Shown here piece after piece: positions 1 through 9,071 of a DNA stretch of 64,000 bases. Positions within the stretch are counted from its first letter, which is position 1, and the number at the start of each line of letters is the position of its first letter. The DNA is taken from NCBI GenBank assembly GCA_013911885.1, contig JACESI010000002.1:248001-312000 (forward strand), in the 5' to 3' direction. The notes under the pieces are model-generated. The model had not been told where the DNA came from. It did not search any database and saw only the letters and a program-made list of their open reading frames with translations. Source of the DNA: Hyphomicrobiales bacterium (GTDB lineage: Bacteria > Pseudomonadota > Alphaproteobacteria > Rhizobiales > JACESI01). The translations under genes were made by a program, and so were the position numbers.

Positions 1-918
1 GCGCAAGGTCTCGCGTTCCGTCAGCAACGCGCCCTGGTCGAGTTCGAGTACGGTTTCAAGGGCATCGACCACCTTTGCACCGCCCGGATGACAGACGAAG
101 TGGTCGATCTCCCCGCGCTCGAGGCCGAAAGCGGTGAGCGCGCCATCGAGCGCGCCTTTAAATTCACGCTCAACAAAAACCGGTATGGAGCGGTCGAAAA
201 TCACACCGAGGCCGGTATTGTCGACATCCCAGCCCATGATAGAAAGCGTATCCGGCCATGTCTTCTGGTAGCCCTTGCCGAGGACTACGACCCTTTCGTT
301 CGCGTCGGGATTGGTAGTCGATACGCAGGCGGCAGCCGCGCCGTCGCCAAAGAGCACGGTCGCTATAATATCCGATTTCTGCAAGCGGTCATTGCGGAAC
401 AACAGCGTGCAGGTCTCCACGACCACAAGCAGGACTTTTGTTCCGGGGCGCGCCTGCGCCATGTCAGCCGCGAGCGAAAGTCCGCTGACGCCGCCCGCAC
501 AGCCAAGCCCGAAAACGGGAATGCGGATGACATGATCCGAAAAGCCGAGTGCTGTGAGAGCAAGCGCTTCGAGTGTGGGCGTTGCAATGCCCGTCGAGGA
601 GACGGTGATTACGCAATCGACCTCCTCTGCCAGCCAGTCAGCGGTGGCGAGGGCCTTTGTTGCAGCGGCGATGAAAAGCGCCAGCGCGCCTTCGATATAG
701 GCCTTGTTGCGGTCCGCCCAGCCGTGATCCTCTTCGAACCAGGAAAGCGGAACAACACTGTAGCGCTCTTTAATGCCGGAAGTGGTGAAGGTCTTCAAAA
801 GCCGCTCGAATTGCGGGTATTTCGGCCCTAAAATGGCCTGTGCCCGGTCCTGTACAAGCGTCTGTGGCAGAAGATGCGGCGGAAGCGATGTGGAAAGGCT
901 GTGAAGATAGGCCATCAT
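1..918 (-). CDS. Type III polyketide synthase (chalcone/stilbene synthase-like), C-terminus off the left edge
   Basis: Reading leftward from an ATG ATG pair at 918/915, the frame stays open to base 1, giving 306 residues of a family that is usually about 350 long. Type III synthases are homodimeric ketosynthases that extend an acyl-CoA starter with malonyl-CoA without a carrier protein. The catalytic cysteine lies in GLGCAGGVSGL and the catalytic histidine in CHPGGAKVVDA. The third triad residue, an Asn, would fall just beyond the window. The N-terminal part contains YSVVPLSWFEEDHGW, typical of bacterial members. Substrate and product cannot be read from this. In bacteria such genes make alkylresorcinols, alkylpyrones or phloroglucinols, often next to a methyltransferase, but that neighbour would be outside the window. 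Confidence 0.88.
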   Translation of the reverse strand, partial: MMAYLHSLSTSLPPHLLPQTLVQDRAQAILGPKYPQFERLLKTFTTSGIKERYSVVPLSWFEEDHGWADRNKAYIEGALALFIAAATKALATADWLAEEVDCVITVSSTGIATPTLEALALTALGFSDHVIRIPVFGLGCAGGVSGLSLAADMAQARPGTKVLLVVVETCTLLFRNDRLQKSDIIATVLFGDGAAAACVSTTNPDANERVVVLGKGYQKTWPDTLSIMGWDVDNTGLGVIFDRSIPVFVEREFKGALDGALTAFGLERGEIDHFVCHPGGAKVVDALETVLELDQGALLTERETLR

Positions 919-1079
919 CGATGCTCCGGTGCCACCGCCGCTGGCCGATCATAGGTCGACCCGTCATCGCGATCACTCTTAGCTTCGTGAAGTAACGCAG
1001 CTCACGACCTGTTTCAACGCACCCGGGCATCAATCAGCATCACGGCTTGGTGTTAATGGATCGGATACGCCGCGCCGCC

Positions 1080-1736
1080 TCACCCGTTTTGAAGCGGTTT
1101 AGCCTCAATCACGCCCACAAGTTTCAACTCGCGGTAAGCGAGCGTGCCGATATAGGCGATCATCACCAGTGTCAGAACGATCGCAACAATGAGACTGACA
1201 GACTGGATCCGACTGACAAGCATATCGCCGTGCAAAACATCCATTCCGACTTTGCCGATCCAGACCTTGATCACCGCGCCCGGAACAAGGCCGATGAGAC
1301 TTGCCGCGAGAAACGCACGCCAATCGACAGCCGATAGTCCGAAGGCATAATTCTGTAGTGAAAAGGGCAGCGCGCCGGATAGCCGGATCAACAGCACCAG
1401 TCGGAATCCGCCTTTGACCATCACCCGCTCGATCGCCCGCACAATCGGCCGCTTTCGGCAGAGACGCCGGATATGGGGCTGCCCGATGCCCCGCGCGATA
1501 CCAAACGCAAGCATGGAACCGAGGATTGCGCCGGTAAATGCAATCGGAACACCCCACCAGCCATAGATTGCGCCCGCCGCCAGTGAAAACGGCGTGATCG
1601 GCACAAAGAGAAGGACGACGGCAATCAGAACAGCCAGAAAAAGCGCGACACCAAGGGGGCCGAAGCCATGGGTCAATTCGACAAAGGCGTCCGCAAAGCC
1701 CATCACGCCAGTGAACATCACCCACAGAATACTCAT
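1080..1736 (-). CDS. TVP38/TMEM64 family inner-membrane protein
   Basis: 218-residue integral membrane protein of the TVP38/TMEM64 (SNARE-associated, DedA-related) family, thought to act in lipid scrambling or transport; its substrate here is unknown. Hydrophobic segments cover most of the chain. The family signature is visible as LLIRLSGALPFSLQNYAFG followed by GLVPGAVIKVWIG. I chose the ATG at 1736 because a GGGAGAGG ribosome site precedes it and the protein then starts directly with a membrane segment. A longer frame reaches 1811 but adds an unconvincing leader. The gene is divergent from ruvX, with 123 bases between the two starts. Confidence 0.85.
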   Translation of the reverse strand: MSILWVMFTGVMGFADAFVELTHGFGPLGVALFLAVLIAVVLLFVPITPFSLAAGAIYGWWGVPIAFTGAILGSMLAFGIARGIGQPHIRRLCRKRPIVRAIERVMVKGGFRLVLLIRLSGALPFSLQNYAFGLSAVDWRAFLAASLIGLVPGAVIKVWIGKVGMDVLHGDMLVSRIQSVSLIVAIVLTLVMIAYIGTLAYRELKLVGVIEAKPLQNG

Positions 1737-1859
1737 GAAAGCCTCTCCCGAGCCACGTGCGCCCGCCTTCAGCAAACAAATTAATCGACATCCTAGAATG
1801 AATTGGTTCAAAGAGACTTTAAGAATTTCAGCGGGAGCACTAACAAAGGTATTCTGGTG

Positions 1860-2351
1860 ATGCTTGTGGATAACCTCGCCTTTGTGATCGCCGCCCGCGA
1901 CAAGCGGCTGCTTGGGCTCGACCTTGGCACGAAAACGATCGGACTTGCCGTGTCCGACAGCCGGTGGACGGTCGCCTCGCCGCTCTCGACGATACGGCGC
2001 ACGAAATTCACGAAAGACGCTGAAGCACTCGGTCTGATAATCGCCGAACAGAGTATCGGCGGTCTGGTTCTGGGTCTGCCGCTCAACATGGATGGTTCAG
2101 AGGGCCCCCGCGCGCAGGCGACACGCGGCTTTCTGCGCAATCTCGACCGGCTGATCGACCTTCCCGTGACTTTCTGGGACGAGCGGCTTTCAACGGTTGC
2201 AGCCGAACGCGCCCTGCTTGAAGCCGATGCAAGCCGCGCCCACCGTGCCGCCGTCATCGACAATGTCGCGGCGAGCCTGATTTTGCAGGGCGCACTTGAC
2301 CGGTTCTGGTCAATCCGTGAAGAAATCGAATCTCATACTGAAACAACATAA
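1860..2351 (+). CDS. ruvX: RuvX/YqgF-family RNase H-fold nuclease
   Basis: 163-residue YqgF/RuvX protein, described in E. coli as acting in 5' pre-16S rRNA maturation and also as a putative Holliday-junction resolvase. The RNase H-like core is intact: [17 protein letters not shown] near residue 20 carries the first acidic residue, [17 protein letters not shown] follows, DERLST supplies the glutamate, and [12 protein letters not shown] supplies the C-terminal aspartate. The ATG at 1860 gives a normal family start; a longer frame from 1803 adds 19 unlikely residues, and a GTG at 1857 is also possible. An AT-rich stretch follows the stop. Confidence 0.93.
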   Translation: MLVDNLAFVIAARDKRLLGLDLGTKTIGLAVSDSRWTVASPLSTIRRTKFTKDAEALGLIIAEQSIGGLVLGLPLNMDGSEGPRAQATRGFLRNLDRLIDLPVTFWDERLSTVAAERALLEADASRAHRAAVIDNVAASLILQGALDRFWSIREEIESHTETT

Positions 2352-2393
2352 CACCGATCTTAAATATCAATCTTTTTCCAAATTCTATTATAG

Positions 2394-2408
2394 TTAATTT
2401 ACACTTAA
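2394..2408. promoter_or_regulatory. TTAA-N7-TTAA site (CtrA-box consensus) upstream of the YHS gene
   Basis: Perfect TTAA, seven bases, TTAA in the AT-rich gap between ruvX and the YHS-domain gene. This is the consensus of the alphaproteobacterial response regulator CtrA. A weak TGTAGT -10 lies 17 bases after a -35 overlapping the second half-site. The local AT content makes a chance match more likely here than at the other sites. Confidence 0.35.
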
Positions 2409-2414
2409 TTACTT

Positions 2415-2425
2415 ATGATTATCAT
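2415..2425. promoter_or_regulatory. 11-base palindrome resembling a Fur-box core
   Basis: ATGAT-T-ATCAT is a perfect palindrome and matches the centre of the classical 19-base Fur consensus. The outer flanks match poorly. It lies about 95 bases before the YHS start and just after the TTAA-N7-TTAA site. A metal-responsive operator would suit a YHS protein, but this is only a suggestion. Confidence 0.25.
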
Positions 2426-2517
2426 GTGTAGTAATCTTAAATTTGCTTTCACATTTATTTGATATGGTCTCATCATGACTTTCCAGATGGGAACGTCGCC
2501 GTATAAAATGGGGTGTG

Positions 2518-3048
2518 ATGATGAATATGAAATCGACTTTCGCAGGGTTGTTTTTCGCAGCCGGCCTTATGATCGCCAACGGCGCATCGGCCGAAGAGAT
2601 CTATATCGATAATACCGGCTATGCCGTTTCAGGCTATGACGTCGTTGCCTATTTCGATATGAAGCAGGTTCCGATTGGCGAGGATCAGCAAGACGCGGTT
2701 CCAGGAATGGAATATATTTTCGCGAAGCATAATGGCGCGACTTATCTGTTTTCTTCAATGGAACATCGCGGACGTTTCATGGCGGACCCAGCCAAGTATG
2801 TGCCGCAGTTCGGTGGACATTGTACCCACGGCGTTCTCTTCAATGCGAAGGTGCCGGGCAATCCTAACAACTGGCGTATCGTGGGCGGCAAGCTCTATTT
2901 CGGGAACCAGAACAACGATCTGTGGGAGAAAGAGATGGTCAAGAACATCATCAATGCCGATGATCTCTGGAGCAAGACCGACAATCAGACCCCAAGCAGC
3001 GACGCTGTACAAAACGTTGACCAAAGCCGGGCACCATCACGCAGCTGA
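2518..3048 (+). CDS. Exported YHS-domain protein
   Basis: 176-residue protein with a clear signal peptide (basic start, hydrophobic core, cleavage after ASA near residue 25), so it should be periplasmic. The mature part is a YHS-like domain: TGYAVSGYDVVAYFDM, then a segment ending in PQFGGHCTHGVL, with cysteine and histidines of a possible metal site. Such proteins are common but poorly characterised; links to metal handling are suggested by family context only. Possible starts are GTG at 2515 and ATGs at 2518, 2521 and 2527; I list the first ATG. The gene stands alone, with candidate regulatory sites upstream and a strong hairpin after it. Confidence 0.82.
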   Translation: MMNMKSTFAGLFFAAGLMIANGASAEEIYIDNTGYAVSGYDVVAYFDMKQVPIGEDQQDAVPGMEYIFAKHNGATYLFSSMEHRGRFMADPAKYVPQFGGHCTHGVLFNAKVPGNPNNWRIVGGKLYFGNQNNDLWEKEMVKNIINADDLWSKTDNQTPSSDAVQNVDQSRAPSRS

Positions 3049-3085
3049 AACGCCTGACGCTTTCGGTAAACGCGCTTTGCCTTCG

Positions 3086-3118
3086 ATAACCCGCCCCTGC
3101 AAAACACGGGCGGGTTAT
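3086..3118. terminator. Bidirectional hairpin between the YHS gene and aidB
   Basis: Perfect 11-base inverted repeat, ATAACCCGCCC and GGGCGGGTTAT, around an 11-base loop. It lies between two convergent genes and overlaps the last four bases of aidB. No long T run follows on either strand, so it is a hairpin without a classic tail. Confidence 0.55.
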
Positions 3119-4797
3119 CTTCCTGGCACCATTGCTTCAAGCATGGAGCGGGCATCAAAACGGCTGTCAAGCATGCCATAGGTCGTGGAATAGCCGCGGC
3201 CAAGGCGCGTCTCGAGGAATGCATCGGCGATATCCGGCCTTGCAATGCGCTGCAATTCCGCCGCGGCCACCGTAAGTGCAATTTGTTCGGTGAGAAAGCG
3301 TGCCGCGCCTTCATCTGAAAGTGCCGCGTTGGCGGCTGTGCGGACGAGATTTCCAAGCGCCGCTCGCGAATGCCCGAAAACGCCGTTGACCGTCGCCAGT
3401 ACACCTTCAAGCGCCTCAGGGGTTGAGCGAAGAACGCGCAGAACATCGAGGCACATGACATTGCCCGACCCTTCCCAGATCGCGTTGACCGGCGCCTCGC
3501 GATAAAACCGTGCAAGTGGCCAGTCCTCGGTATAACCATTGCCGCCGAGGCATTCCATCGCTTCCGCCAGAAACGGCGGTGCTGCCTTGCAGACCCAGTA
3601 TTTGATGACCGGCGTCATCAGCCGCGCGAACAGCGCTTCGGACGGATCGTCCCCGGCGCGGTCGAAGGCTTCAGCAAGGCGCATGGAAAGCACCGTCCCG
3701 GCAGCACAGTCGAGCGCCAGATCGGCCATGACCCGCGTCGCGATGGGCTGATCGATCAAAAGCCGGTCGAAAACGCGGCGGTGGCGGGTGTGATGAACCG
3801 CGTGGCAAAGTCCGGCGCGCATCATGCCGGAGGACGCGAGCGCGCAATCGAGCCGGGTCAGGGTCACCATTTCAAGGATTGTGCGGGCGCCATGGCCCTC
3901 CGCACCAACGAGAAAGGCGCCGGCGGAGTGAAATTCGACTTCGCTCGATGCGTTCGAGCGGTTGCCGAGCTTGTTTTTCAGCCGTTGCAGGCGGATGCGG
4001 TTGGTACTGCCATCCGGCAGAAATCGTGGCATGAAGAAACAGGAAAGCCCCTGCCCGGTTCTGGCAAGCACCAGGAAGGCATCGCACATCGGCGCCGACA
4101 TGAACCATTTGTGGCCGGTGATGCTGTAGAAATCACCGGAGACGGGTTCGGCGCGGGTAACATTCTGACTGACATCGGTGCCGCCCTGCTTCTCGGTCAT
4201 CGCCATGCCGATCGTGACACCAGTCTTCAGTTGAAAGGCTTTTGCGGACGGATCATATTGCCGCGAACGGATCAGCGGCAGCCATTCCCGCGCAAGAGCC
4301 GGATTGTGACGCAGCGCTGCCGGCGCGGCATTGGTCATCGTCAGCGGGCAGAGATGGCCGCACTCGACCTGACTTGCAAGATAGAACCGAACCGCGCGCG
4401 CCTGATGCTGAATGCCTTTCTCGTCGGTATTGTCCTCGACCTGCCAGACCGAACCCCCAAGACCAGCGGCGCGACTGCGACGCATCAGACTGTGATAGGC
4501 AGGGTGATAGTCGACCTGATCGATCCGACGTCCCCGTTCATCATGGGTTTTGAGAACCGGCAGTTCAGTGTTCGCAAGCTGGGCGAGCTGGTAGGAATCC
4601 TGCGCGCCCCATTGAGCGCCGGATTTGGAAAAGCCTTCGCGCAAAGCTGCCGGCATCGCACTTGCGAGCGCGACCAGAAGCGGGTCGCTGTCGTGAAGAT
4701 TATGGCCGGCAAAGGGGGGCGACTGATTGAGCGGAATTTCGCCGAATACATCCGGTGCGACCGCATCCCGCTTTGAAAAAGCTGCCACGCCTTCCAC
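3115..4797 (-). CDS. aidB: AidB-like acyl-CoA dehydrogenase family flavoprotein
   Basis: About 560 residues, closely patterned on E. coli AidB, an FAD protein of the acyl-CoA dehydrogenase superfamily induced in the adaptive response to DNA alkylation. Visible blocks include CPLTMTNAA, GMAMTEKQGGTDVSQN, GHKWFMSAP, LKNKLGNRSNASSEVEF, AMECLGGNGYTED and NAIWEGSGNVMCLDVLRVL. I chose GTG at 4797 because an AGAGGGAAAGG ribosome site precedes it; the frame extends to 4857 without support. AidB protects DNA or destroys alkylating agents; the exact chemistry remains debated. No ada or alkB neighbour is seen here. Confidence 0.9.
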   Translation of the reverse strand: MEGVAAFSKRDAVAPDVFGEIPLNQSPPFAGHNLHDSDPLLVALASAMPAALREGFSKSGAQWGAQDSYQLAQLANTELPVLKTHDERGRRIDQVDYHPAYHSLMRRSRAAGLGGSVWQVEDNTDEKGIQHQARAVRFYLASQVECGHLCPLTMTNAAPAALRHNPALAREWLPLIRSRQYDPSAKAFQLKTGVTIGMAMTEKQGGTDVSQNVTRAEPVSGDFYSITGHKWFMSAPMCDAFLVLARTGQGLSCFFMPRFLPDGSTNRIRLQRLKNKLGNRSNASSEVEFHSAGAFLVGAEGHGARTILEMVTLTRLDCALASSGMMRAGLCHAVHHTRHRRVFDRLLIDQPIATRVMADLALDCAAGTVLSMRLAEAFDRAGDDPSEALFARLMTPVIKYWVCKAAPPFLAEAMECLGGNGYTEDWPLARFYREAPVNAIWEGSGNVMCLDVLRVLRSTPEALEGVLATVNGVFGHSRAALGNLVRTAANAALSDEGAARFLTEQIALTVAAAELQRIARPDIADAFLETRLGRGYSTTYGMLDSRFDARSMLEAMVPGR

Positions 4798-4958
4798 CCT
4801 TTCCCTCTTTCCACGCGATGCGATTCGCACCCCGATCCCGATCGGGATCACCATCAATGGCCCGTTGTACAGGGATCGACGGATTTTGAAAGGTCACCCT
4901 TCGCCGCGCCGGGGAAGCGACAGGTGTGGAGAACCAAATCCGTGCGCCGTCACCGCGT

Positions 4959-4979
4959 CGCCTTGACGATTGCAAGGCG
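4959..4979 (+). repeat. Small hairpin in the pyrB leader
   Basis: CGCCTTG and CAAGGCG form a perfect 7-base stem with a 7-base loop, 28 bases before the pyrB start. It could affect pyrB translation, but no U-rich attenuator or antiterminator is apparent. Confidence 0.3.
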
Positions 4980-5006
4980 GGCCGAGTTCGCCTATGAAAC
5001 ACCCTC

Positions 5007-5966
5007 ATGAGCCAGCACCCCGCCATTGCTTTCCCGCATCGCCATCTTCTTGGTATTGAGGGTCTCTTACCTCACGAAATCACCGATCTTCTGGACCTTG
5101 CCGACACGGAAGTGACGGTCGGACGCCAGGTCGAGAAGAAAAAATCGGTGCTGCGCGGGCGGACACAGATCAATCTGTTTTTCGAAGCATCGACACGCAC
5201 CCAATCTTCGTTCGAGCTTGCGGGCAAGCGCCTCGGGGCGGATGTCATGAACATGTCGGTCTCATCGTCATCGGTTAAAAAGGGCGAAACCCTGATCGAC
5301 ACCGCAATCACCCTCAACGCCATGAACCCGGACCTTCTCGTGGTGCGCCACGCCAGCGCCGGCGCGGCGGCCCTTCTTGCCCAGAAAGTCGGCTGCTCTG
5401 TCATCAATGCCGGCGACGGCACCCATGAACACCCGACCCAGGCGCTTCTCGATGCGCTGACGATCCGCCGCCACAAGGGGCGTATCGCGCGCCTTACAGT
5501 TGCCATATGCGGCGATATTGCCCACAGCCGCGTCGCGCGTTCGAATATTCTGCTTCTGAATGCGCTCGATGCGCGGGTGCGGGTAATCGGTCCGCGAACG
5601 CTGATGCCGGCGGGTATCGAGCGGATGGGCGTCGAAGTCTACAGCGACATGACAGAAGGGCTGAGGGGCTGCGATGTGGTGATGATGCTGCGCCTGCAAA
5701 ACGAGCGCATGGCAGGATCATACATTCCCTCGAACCGGGAATATTTCCGCTATTTCGGCCTTGACGCGGCGAAGCTTGCCCATGCCAAACCCGATGCGCT
5801 CGTGATGCATCCGGGGCCAATGAACCGGGGTGTGGAAATTTCGTCGAATATCGCCGACGGCCCGCAATCCGTCATCCGCGAACAGGTAGAAATGGGCGTG
5901 GCGGTGCGTATGGCGGTGCTTGAAGCCCTCGCCCAGCATCTGCCGAACAGGGAGCCCTATTCATGA
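5007..5966 (+). CDS. pyrB: Aspartate carbamoyltransferase catalytic subunit
   Basis: 319 residues, normal length for the catalytic chain. It condenses carbamoyl phosphate with aspartate in the second step of pyrimidine synthesis. The carbamoyl-phosphate loop [20 protein letters not shown], the HPTQALLD block, and the C-terminal [10 protein letters not shown] loop that contacts aspartate are all present. The stop overlaps the start of the next gene by four bases (ATGA), so translational coupling is likely. No pyrI regulatory subunit follows; the partner is instead a dihydroorotase-like protein, as in the class of ATCases that assemble with an inactive dihydroorotase homologue. Confidence 0.97.
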   Translation: MSQHPAIAFPHRHLLGIEGLLPHEITDLLDLADTEVTVGRQVEKKKSVLRGRTQINLFFEASTRTQSSFELAGKRLGADVMNMSVSSSSVKKGETLIDTAITLNAMNPDLLVVRHASAGAAALLAQKVGCSVINAGDGTHEHPTQALLDALTIRRHKGRIARLTVAICGDIAHSRVARSNILLLNALDARVRVIGPRTLMPAGIERMGVEVYSDMTEGLRGCDVVMMLRLQNERMAGSYIPSNREYFRYFGLDAAKLAHAKPDALVMHPGPMNRGVEISSNIADGPQSVIREQVEMGVAVRMAVLEALAQHLPNREPYS

Positions 5967-7255
5967 CGCGCCCGCTCGCCTTTCTTGATGCGCGGGTCGT
6001 CGATCCATCGCAGAACCTCGATGCCATCCGCACGGTCCTGGTCGAAGGCGGCCGGATCAAGGCGCTTGAAGTCCATGTCGCGCCGAGCCTTCTTGAAGCC
6101 GATTACGATCTGATCGACTGCACCGATCTCGTTCTCATGCCCGGTCTTGTGGATTGCCAGGTGCGGACTGGTGAGCCGGGCAACGAACACGAGGAAACTC
6201 TGGCAAGCGCTGCTGCGGCGGCGGTCGCAGGCGGTGTCACCCGCATGATCACCCAGCCGGACACGCATCCCGTGATCGACGATATGGCGCTTGTCGATTT
6301 CATCACCCGCAACGCGAGCGCCAACGCGGTCAACAAGATCGCCGTGATGGGCGCGCTCACCAAAGGCCTTCTGGGGCAGGAAATGGCCGAGCTTCGGTTG
6401 ATGCACGAGGCGGGCGCGGTTGCCTTCACCAATGGTCGGCGGTCGGTTGAAAGCTCGCTCGTCATGCGCCGGGCGCTTTCCTATGCGCGGGACTTCAATG
6501 GTCTCATCGTCCACCATGTCGAGGATGCGAGCCTTACGCATGGCGGTGTCATGAATGAGGGCGAGATGGCCACGCGCCTCGGCCTGCCCGGCATCCCGAA
6601 AATGGCGGAAATCATCATGCTGGAGCGCGATATCCGTCTCGCGGAGCTGACCGGCGGGCGCTACCATGCAGCGGCGATATCCTGCGCCGAATCAGTCGCC
6701 ATCATGCGCGCGGCCAAGGCGCGAGGGCTATTGGTTACCTGTGGCGCGTCGGTCAACAATATCGCGCTCAACGAAAACGACATCGGCGCTTACCGGACAT
6801 TTTTCAAGCTTTCGCCGCCACTCAGGCTTGAGGAGGACCGGATTGCAGTCGCAGAAGGCGTCCGCGACGGCACCATCGATATCGTGCATTCCGATCATAC
6901 GCCACGCGATGTCGACCAGAAACGCCATCCTTTTGCCGACGCCTCGGATGGCGCAATCGGGCTTGAGACACTGCTCGCCGCAAGCCTGCGGCTGGTCCAT
7001 GATCAGGCCTTCGACCTTGCGACGGCGGTTCGTGTTCTGTCCACCAACCCCTGCGCGCTTCTCGGGCTTCAGGGCGGCGGCCTCGGCAAGAACATGCCGG
7101 CGGATCTCGTTCTTGTCGATATCAACGAACCATGGGTACTCGACGAATCCGATTTGCGCTCCCGCTCGAAGAACACCGCTTTCGAGGGCGCACGTTTTAC
7201 CGGACGCGTGAAGGCAACCTATATTGACGGACGCTGCGTCTTCCGCAAAAACTAG
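5963..7255 (+). CDS. pyrC: Dihydroorotase-like protein lacking the HxH metal motif (PyrC/PyrX type)
   Basis: 430-residue amidohydrolase-superfamily protein translationally coupled to pyrB. Active class I dihydroorotases carry HxH in a VDxHVHxR context. Here the same place reads [17 protein letters not shown], so both histidines are gone, as is the following substrate-binding arginine position. The later SDHTPRD block is kept, and the C-terminal [16 protein letters not shown] signature is normal. This pattern fits the non-catalytic homologue that supports ATCase assembly (PyrX/PyrC'), with true dihydroorotase encoded elsewhere. Annotation pipelines usually call it pyrC. I infer loss of activity from the missing ligands. 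Confidence 0.9.
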   Translation: MTRPLAFLDARVVDPSQNLDAIRTVLVEGGRIKALEVHVAPSLLEADYDLIDCTDLVLMPGLVDCQVRTGEPGNEHEETLASAAAAAVAGGVTRMITQPDTHPVIDDMALVDFITRNASANAVNKIAVMGALTKGLLGQEMAELRLMHEAGAVAFTNGRRSVESSLVMRRALSYARDFNGLIVHHVEDASLTHGGVMNEGEMATRLGLPGIPKMAEIIMLERDIRLAELTGGRYHAAAISCAESVAIMRAAKARGLLVTCGASVNNIALNENDIGAYRTFFKLSPPLRLEEDRIAVAEGVRDGTIDIVHSDHTPRDVDQKRHPFADASDGAIGLETLLAASLRLVHDQAFDLATAVRVLSTNPCALLGLQGGGLGKNMPADLVLVDINEPWVLDESDLRSRSKNTAFEGARFTGRVKATYIDGRCVFRKN

Positions 7256-7308
7256 GCCTTGAATTGCTGGAAGCGCCGGGAACGGCGCTCAAAATCTGGA
7301 AGACCCTC

Positions 7309-7926
7309 ATGCCCGATCCTATCAGCTGGAGCCACGAATTGCCCTTTTACGGGCTTTGGCTTCTCATCGGATATGCATTGGGGTCGATCCCGTTCGGTCT
7401 CATCATCACCCGACTTGCCGGAAAAGGTGATATAAGGGCGATCGGTTCCGGCAATATCGGCGCGACCAATGTGCTCCGGACGGGAAACCGCAAACTCGCC
7501 GCGCTCACGCTTTTATGCGATGCCCTGAAGGGTACGCTCGCGGTTGGCCTCGCCTTTCATTTCATGGGTCGTGATCCGGCGGTTTTTGCAGCGCTTGGCG
7601 CGTTTCTTGGCCACCTCTTTCCGATCTGGCTGAAATTCAAGGGCGGCAAGGGGGTTGCAACCTATCTCGGGATTCTGCTCGGTCTTCATTGGCTGACTTT
7701 CCTTGTCTTCATCGTGGTCTGGATCGCCGTCGCTTTTCTGTCGCGTTATTCGTCGCTCGCAGCCCTTGTTGCAACCCTTGCAACACCTTTTGTCCTGCGT
7801 AGCTTTGGCGAATTCCAGTATTTCGAACTTTTCGCGCTTCTCACTTTGATTACCTGGGCGAAACATCACCAGAATATCCGCAGGCTCCTGTCCGGCAGCG
7901 AAAGCCGGATCGGCGCAAAAGGCTGA
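7309..7926 (+). CDS. plsY: Acyl-phosphate:glycerol-3-phosphate acyltransferase PlsY
   Basis: 205-residue inner-membrane enzyme that transfers an acyl group from acyl phosphate to glycerol 3-phosphate, starting phospholipid synthesis. The family loops are present: [32 protein letters not shown], and the cytoplasmic FKGGKGVAT block. About five membrane segments can be seen. The ATG at 7309 is preferred over an upstream TTG at 7264 that adds 15 residues. The next gene, dprA, begins five bases after the stop. Confidence 0.95.
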   Translation: MPDPISWSHELPFYGLWLLIGYALGSIPFGLIITRLAGKGDIRAIGSGNIGATNVLRTGNRKLAALTLLCDALKGTLAVGLAFHFMGRDPAVFAALGAFLGHLFPIWLKFKGGKGVATYLGILLGLHWLTFLVFIVVWIAVAFLSRYSSLAALVATLATPFVLRSFGEFQYFELFALLTLITWAKHHQNIRRLLSGSESRIGAKG

Positions 7927-7931
7927 GGCCC

Positions 7932-9071
7932 GTGCAGCGTCCTGGCCTGAGCCATAGCCAGCGCGTCGCATGGTTGCGGCTAGCGCGCTCCGAACGCATC
8001 GGCTCTGTGACTTTCCACAATTTCATCAATCGTTTCGGCTCCGCAGATGCCGCACTTGAGGCGCTGCCCGGCATCATGGCGCGCAGCCGAGGTGGCGACA
8101 AGACGCTCAGGGTCTGTAGTGCGGCAGAGGCGGAACGCGAGATTGAGGAAGCATCGCGGCTCGGCATCCGCCACGTCGCCGCTGGCGAAGCAGATTATCC
8201 GGCTCTTCTGCGCAATATTGATGACAATCCGCCTTTTCTGCTGATTCAGGGCGAAATCAGCGCGCCCGGACGCAACACAATGCCGAGCGTTGCCGTTGTC
8301 GGCTCGCGCTATCCCTCGGTCGCGGGCCTGAAGATGGCCACCACGCTCGCACATGATCTCGGGGCGTCCGGCCATCTTGTTGTCTCCGGTTTTGCGCGGG
8401 GAATTGATACCGCCGCCCACGAGGCCGCGCTGAAATCGGGCACCGTCGCGGTGCTCGCGGGCGGGCACGCCCGGCTCTATCCGCCGGAAAATACACCTCT
8501 GGCGCGGGAAATCCTTGATCATGGCGGTGCAATCGTGAGCGAGATGCCACCCCATTTCGAACCGCGGGGACAGGATTTTCCACGCCGCAACCGGATCATC
8601 TCAGGCATGTCGCTCGGCGTGGTCGTGGTCGAGGCGGCGCGCCGCTCCGGCTCGCTCATCACCGCCCGGCTTGCGGGCGAACAGGGCCGGCAAGTCTTCG
8701 CCGTTCCAGGCTCGCCGCTCGATCCACGCGCTGAAGGCACGAATGGCCTGATCCGCGAAGGAGCCACCTTGATCCGTTCCGCCGATGACATCGTTCAGGA
8801 TTTACGCCCGACCATCGCGGACGAGTCCGACACAAATCAGGCGCGTTTCCGGCTCGAAACAGTGAGCGACGACGATTTCCAGCCACAGCCGCTGACGCAG
8901 GGCGCGATTGATGTCGTGCTCTCCGGGCTGAGCAGTTCACCGGTGCATCAGGACGATCTCGTGCGCTTCACCGGCCTGTCGCCCGCCGCTATCCTGTCAA
9001 GTCTTTGCGAACTTGAGGTTTCGGGGCGGATCGAGCGGCATCGCGGGCAGTGGTTCACGCTTCTTGCGTGA
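7932..9071 (+). CDS. dprA: DNA-processing protein DprA
   Basis: 379 residues. DprA/Smf binds incoming single-stranded DNA and loads RecA during transformation. The Rossmann-like core shows VAVVGSRYPS, VVSGFARGIDTAAHEAAL, a GGHARLYPPEN loop, FPRRNRIISGMS and VVVEAARRSGSLITARLA. A C-terminal winged-helix (DML1-like) domain follows from about residue 310. An N-terminal helical region precedes the core. The start is GTG. The 3' end overlaps the convergent glycosyltransferase gene by 17 bases. Confidence 0.95.
   Translation: MQRPGLSHSQRVAWLRLARSERIGSVTFHNFINRFGSADAALEALPGIMARSRGGDKTLRVCSAAEAEREIEEASRLGIRHVAAGEADYPALLRNIDDNPPFLLIQGEISAPGRNTMPSVAVVGSRYPSVAGLKMATTLAHDLGASGHLVVSGFARGIDTAAHEAALKSGTVAVLAGGHARLYPPENTPLAREILDHGGAIVSEMPPHFEPRGQDFPRRNRIISGMSLGVVVVEAARRSGSLITARLAGEQGRQVFAVPGSPLDPRAEGTNGLIREGATLIRSADDIVQDLRPTIADESDTNQARFRLETVSDDDFQPQPLTQGAIDVVLSGLSSSPVHQDDLVRFTGLSPAAILSSLCELEVSGRIERHRGQWFTLLA

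Noticed and set aside
88..831. 247-residue open frame on the plus strand at the left edge
   Set aside because: The minus strand encodes the polyketide synthase with catalytic Cys and His; this is its shadow.
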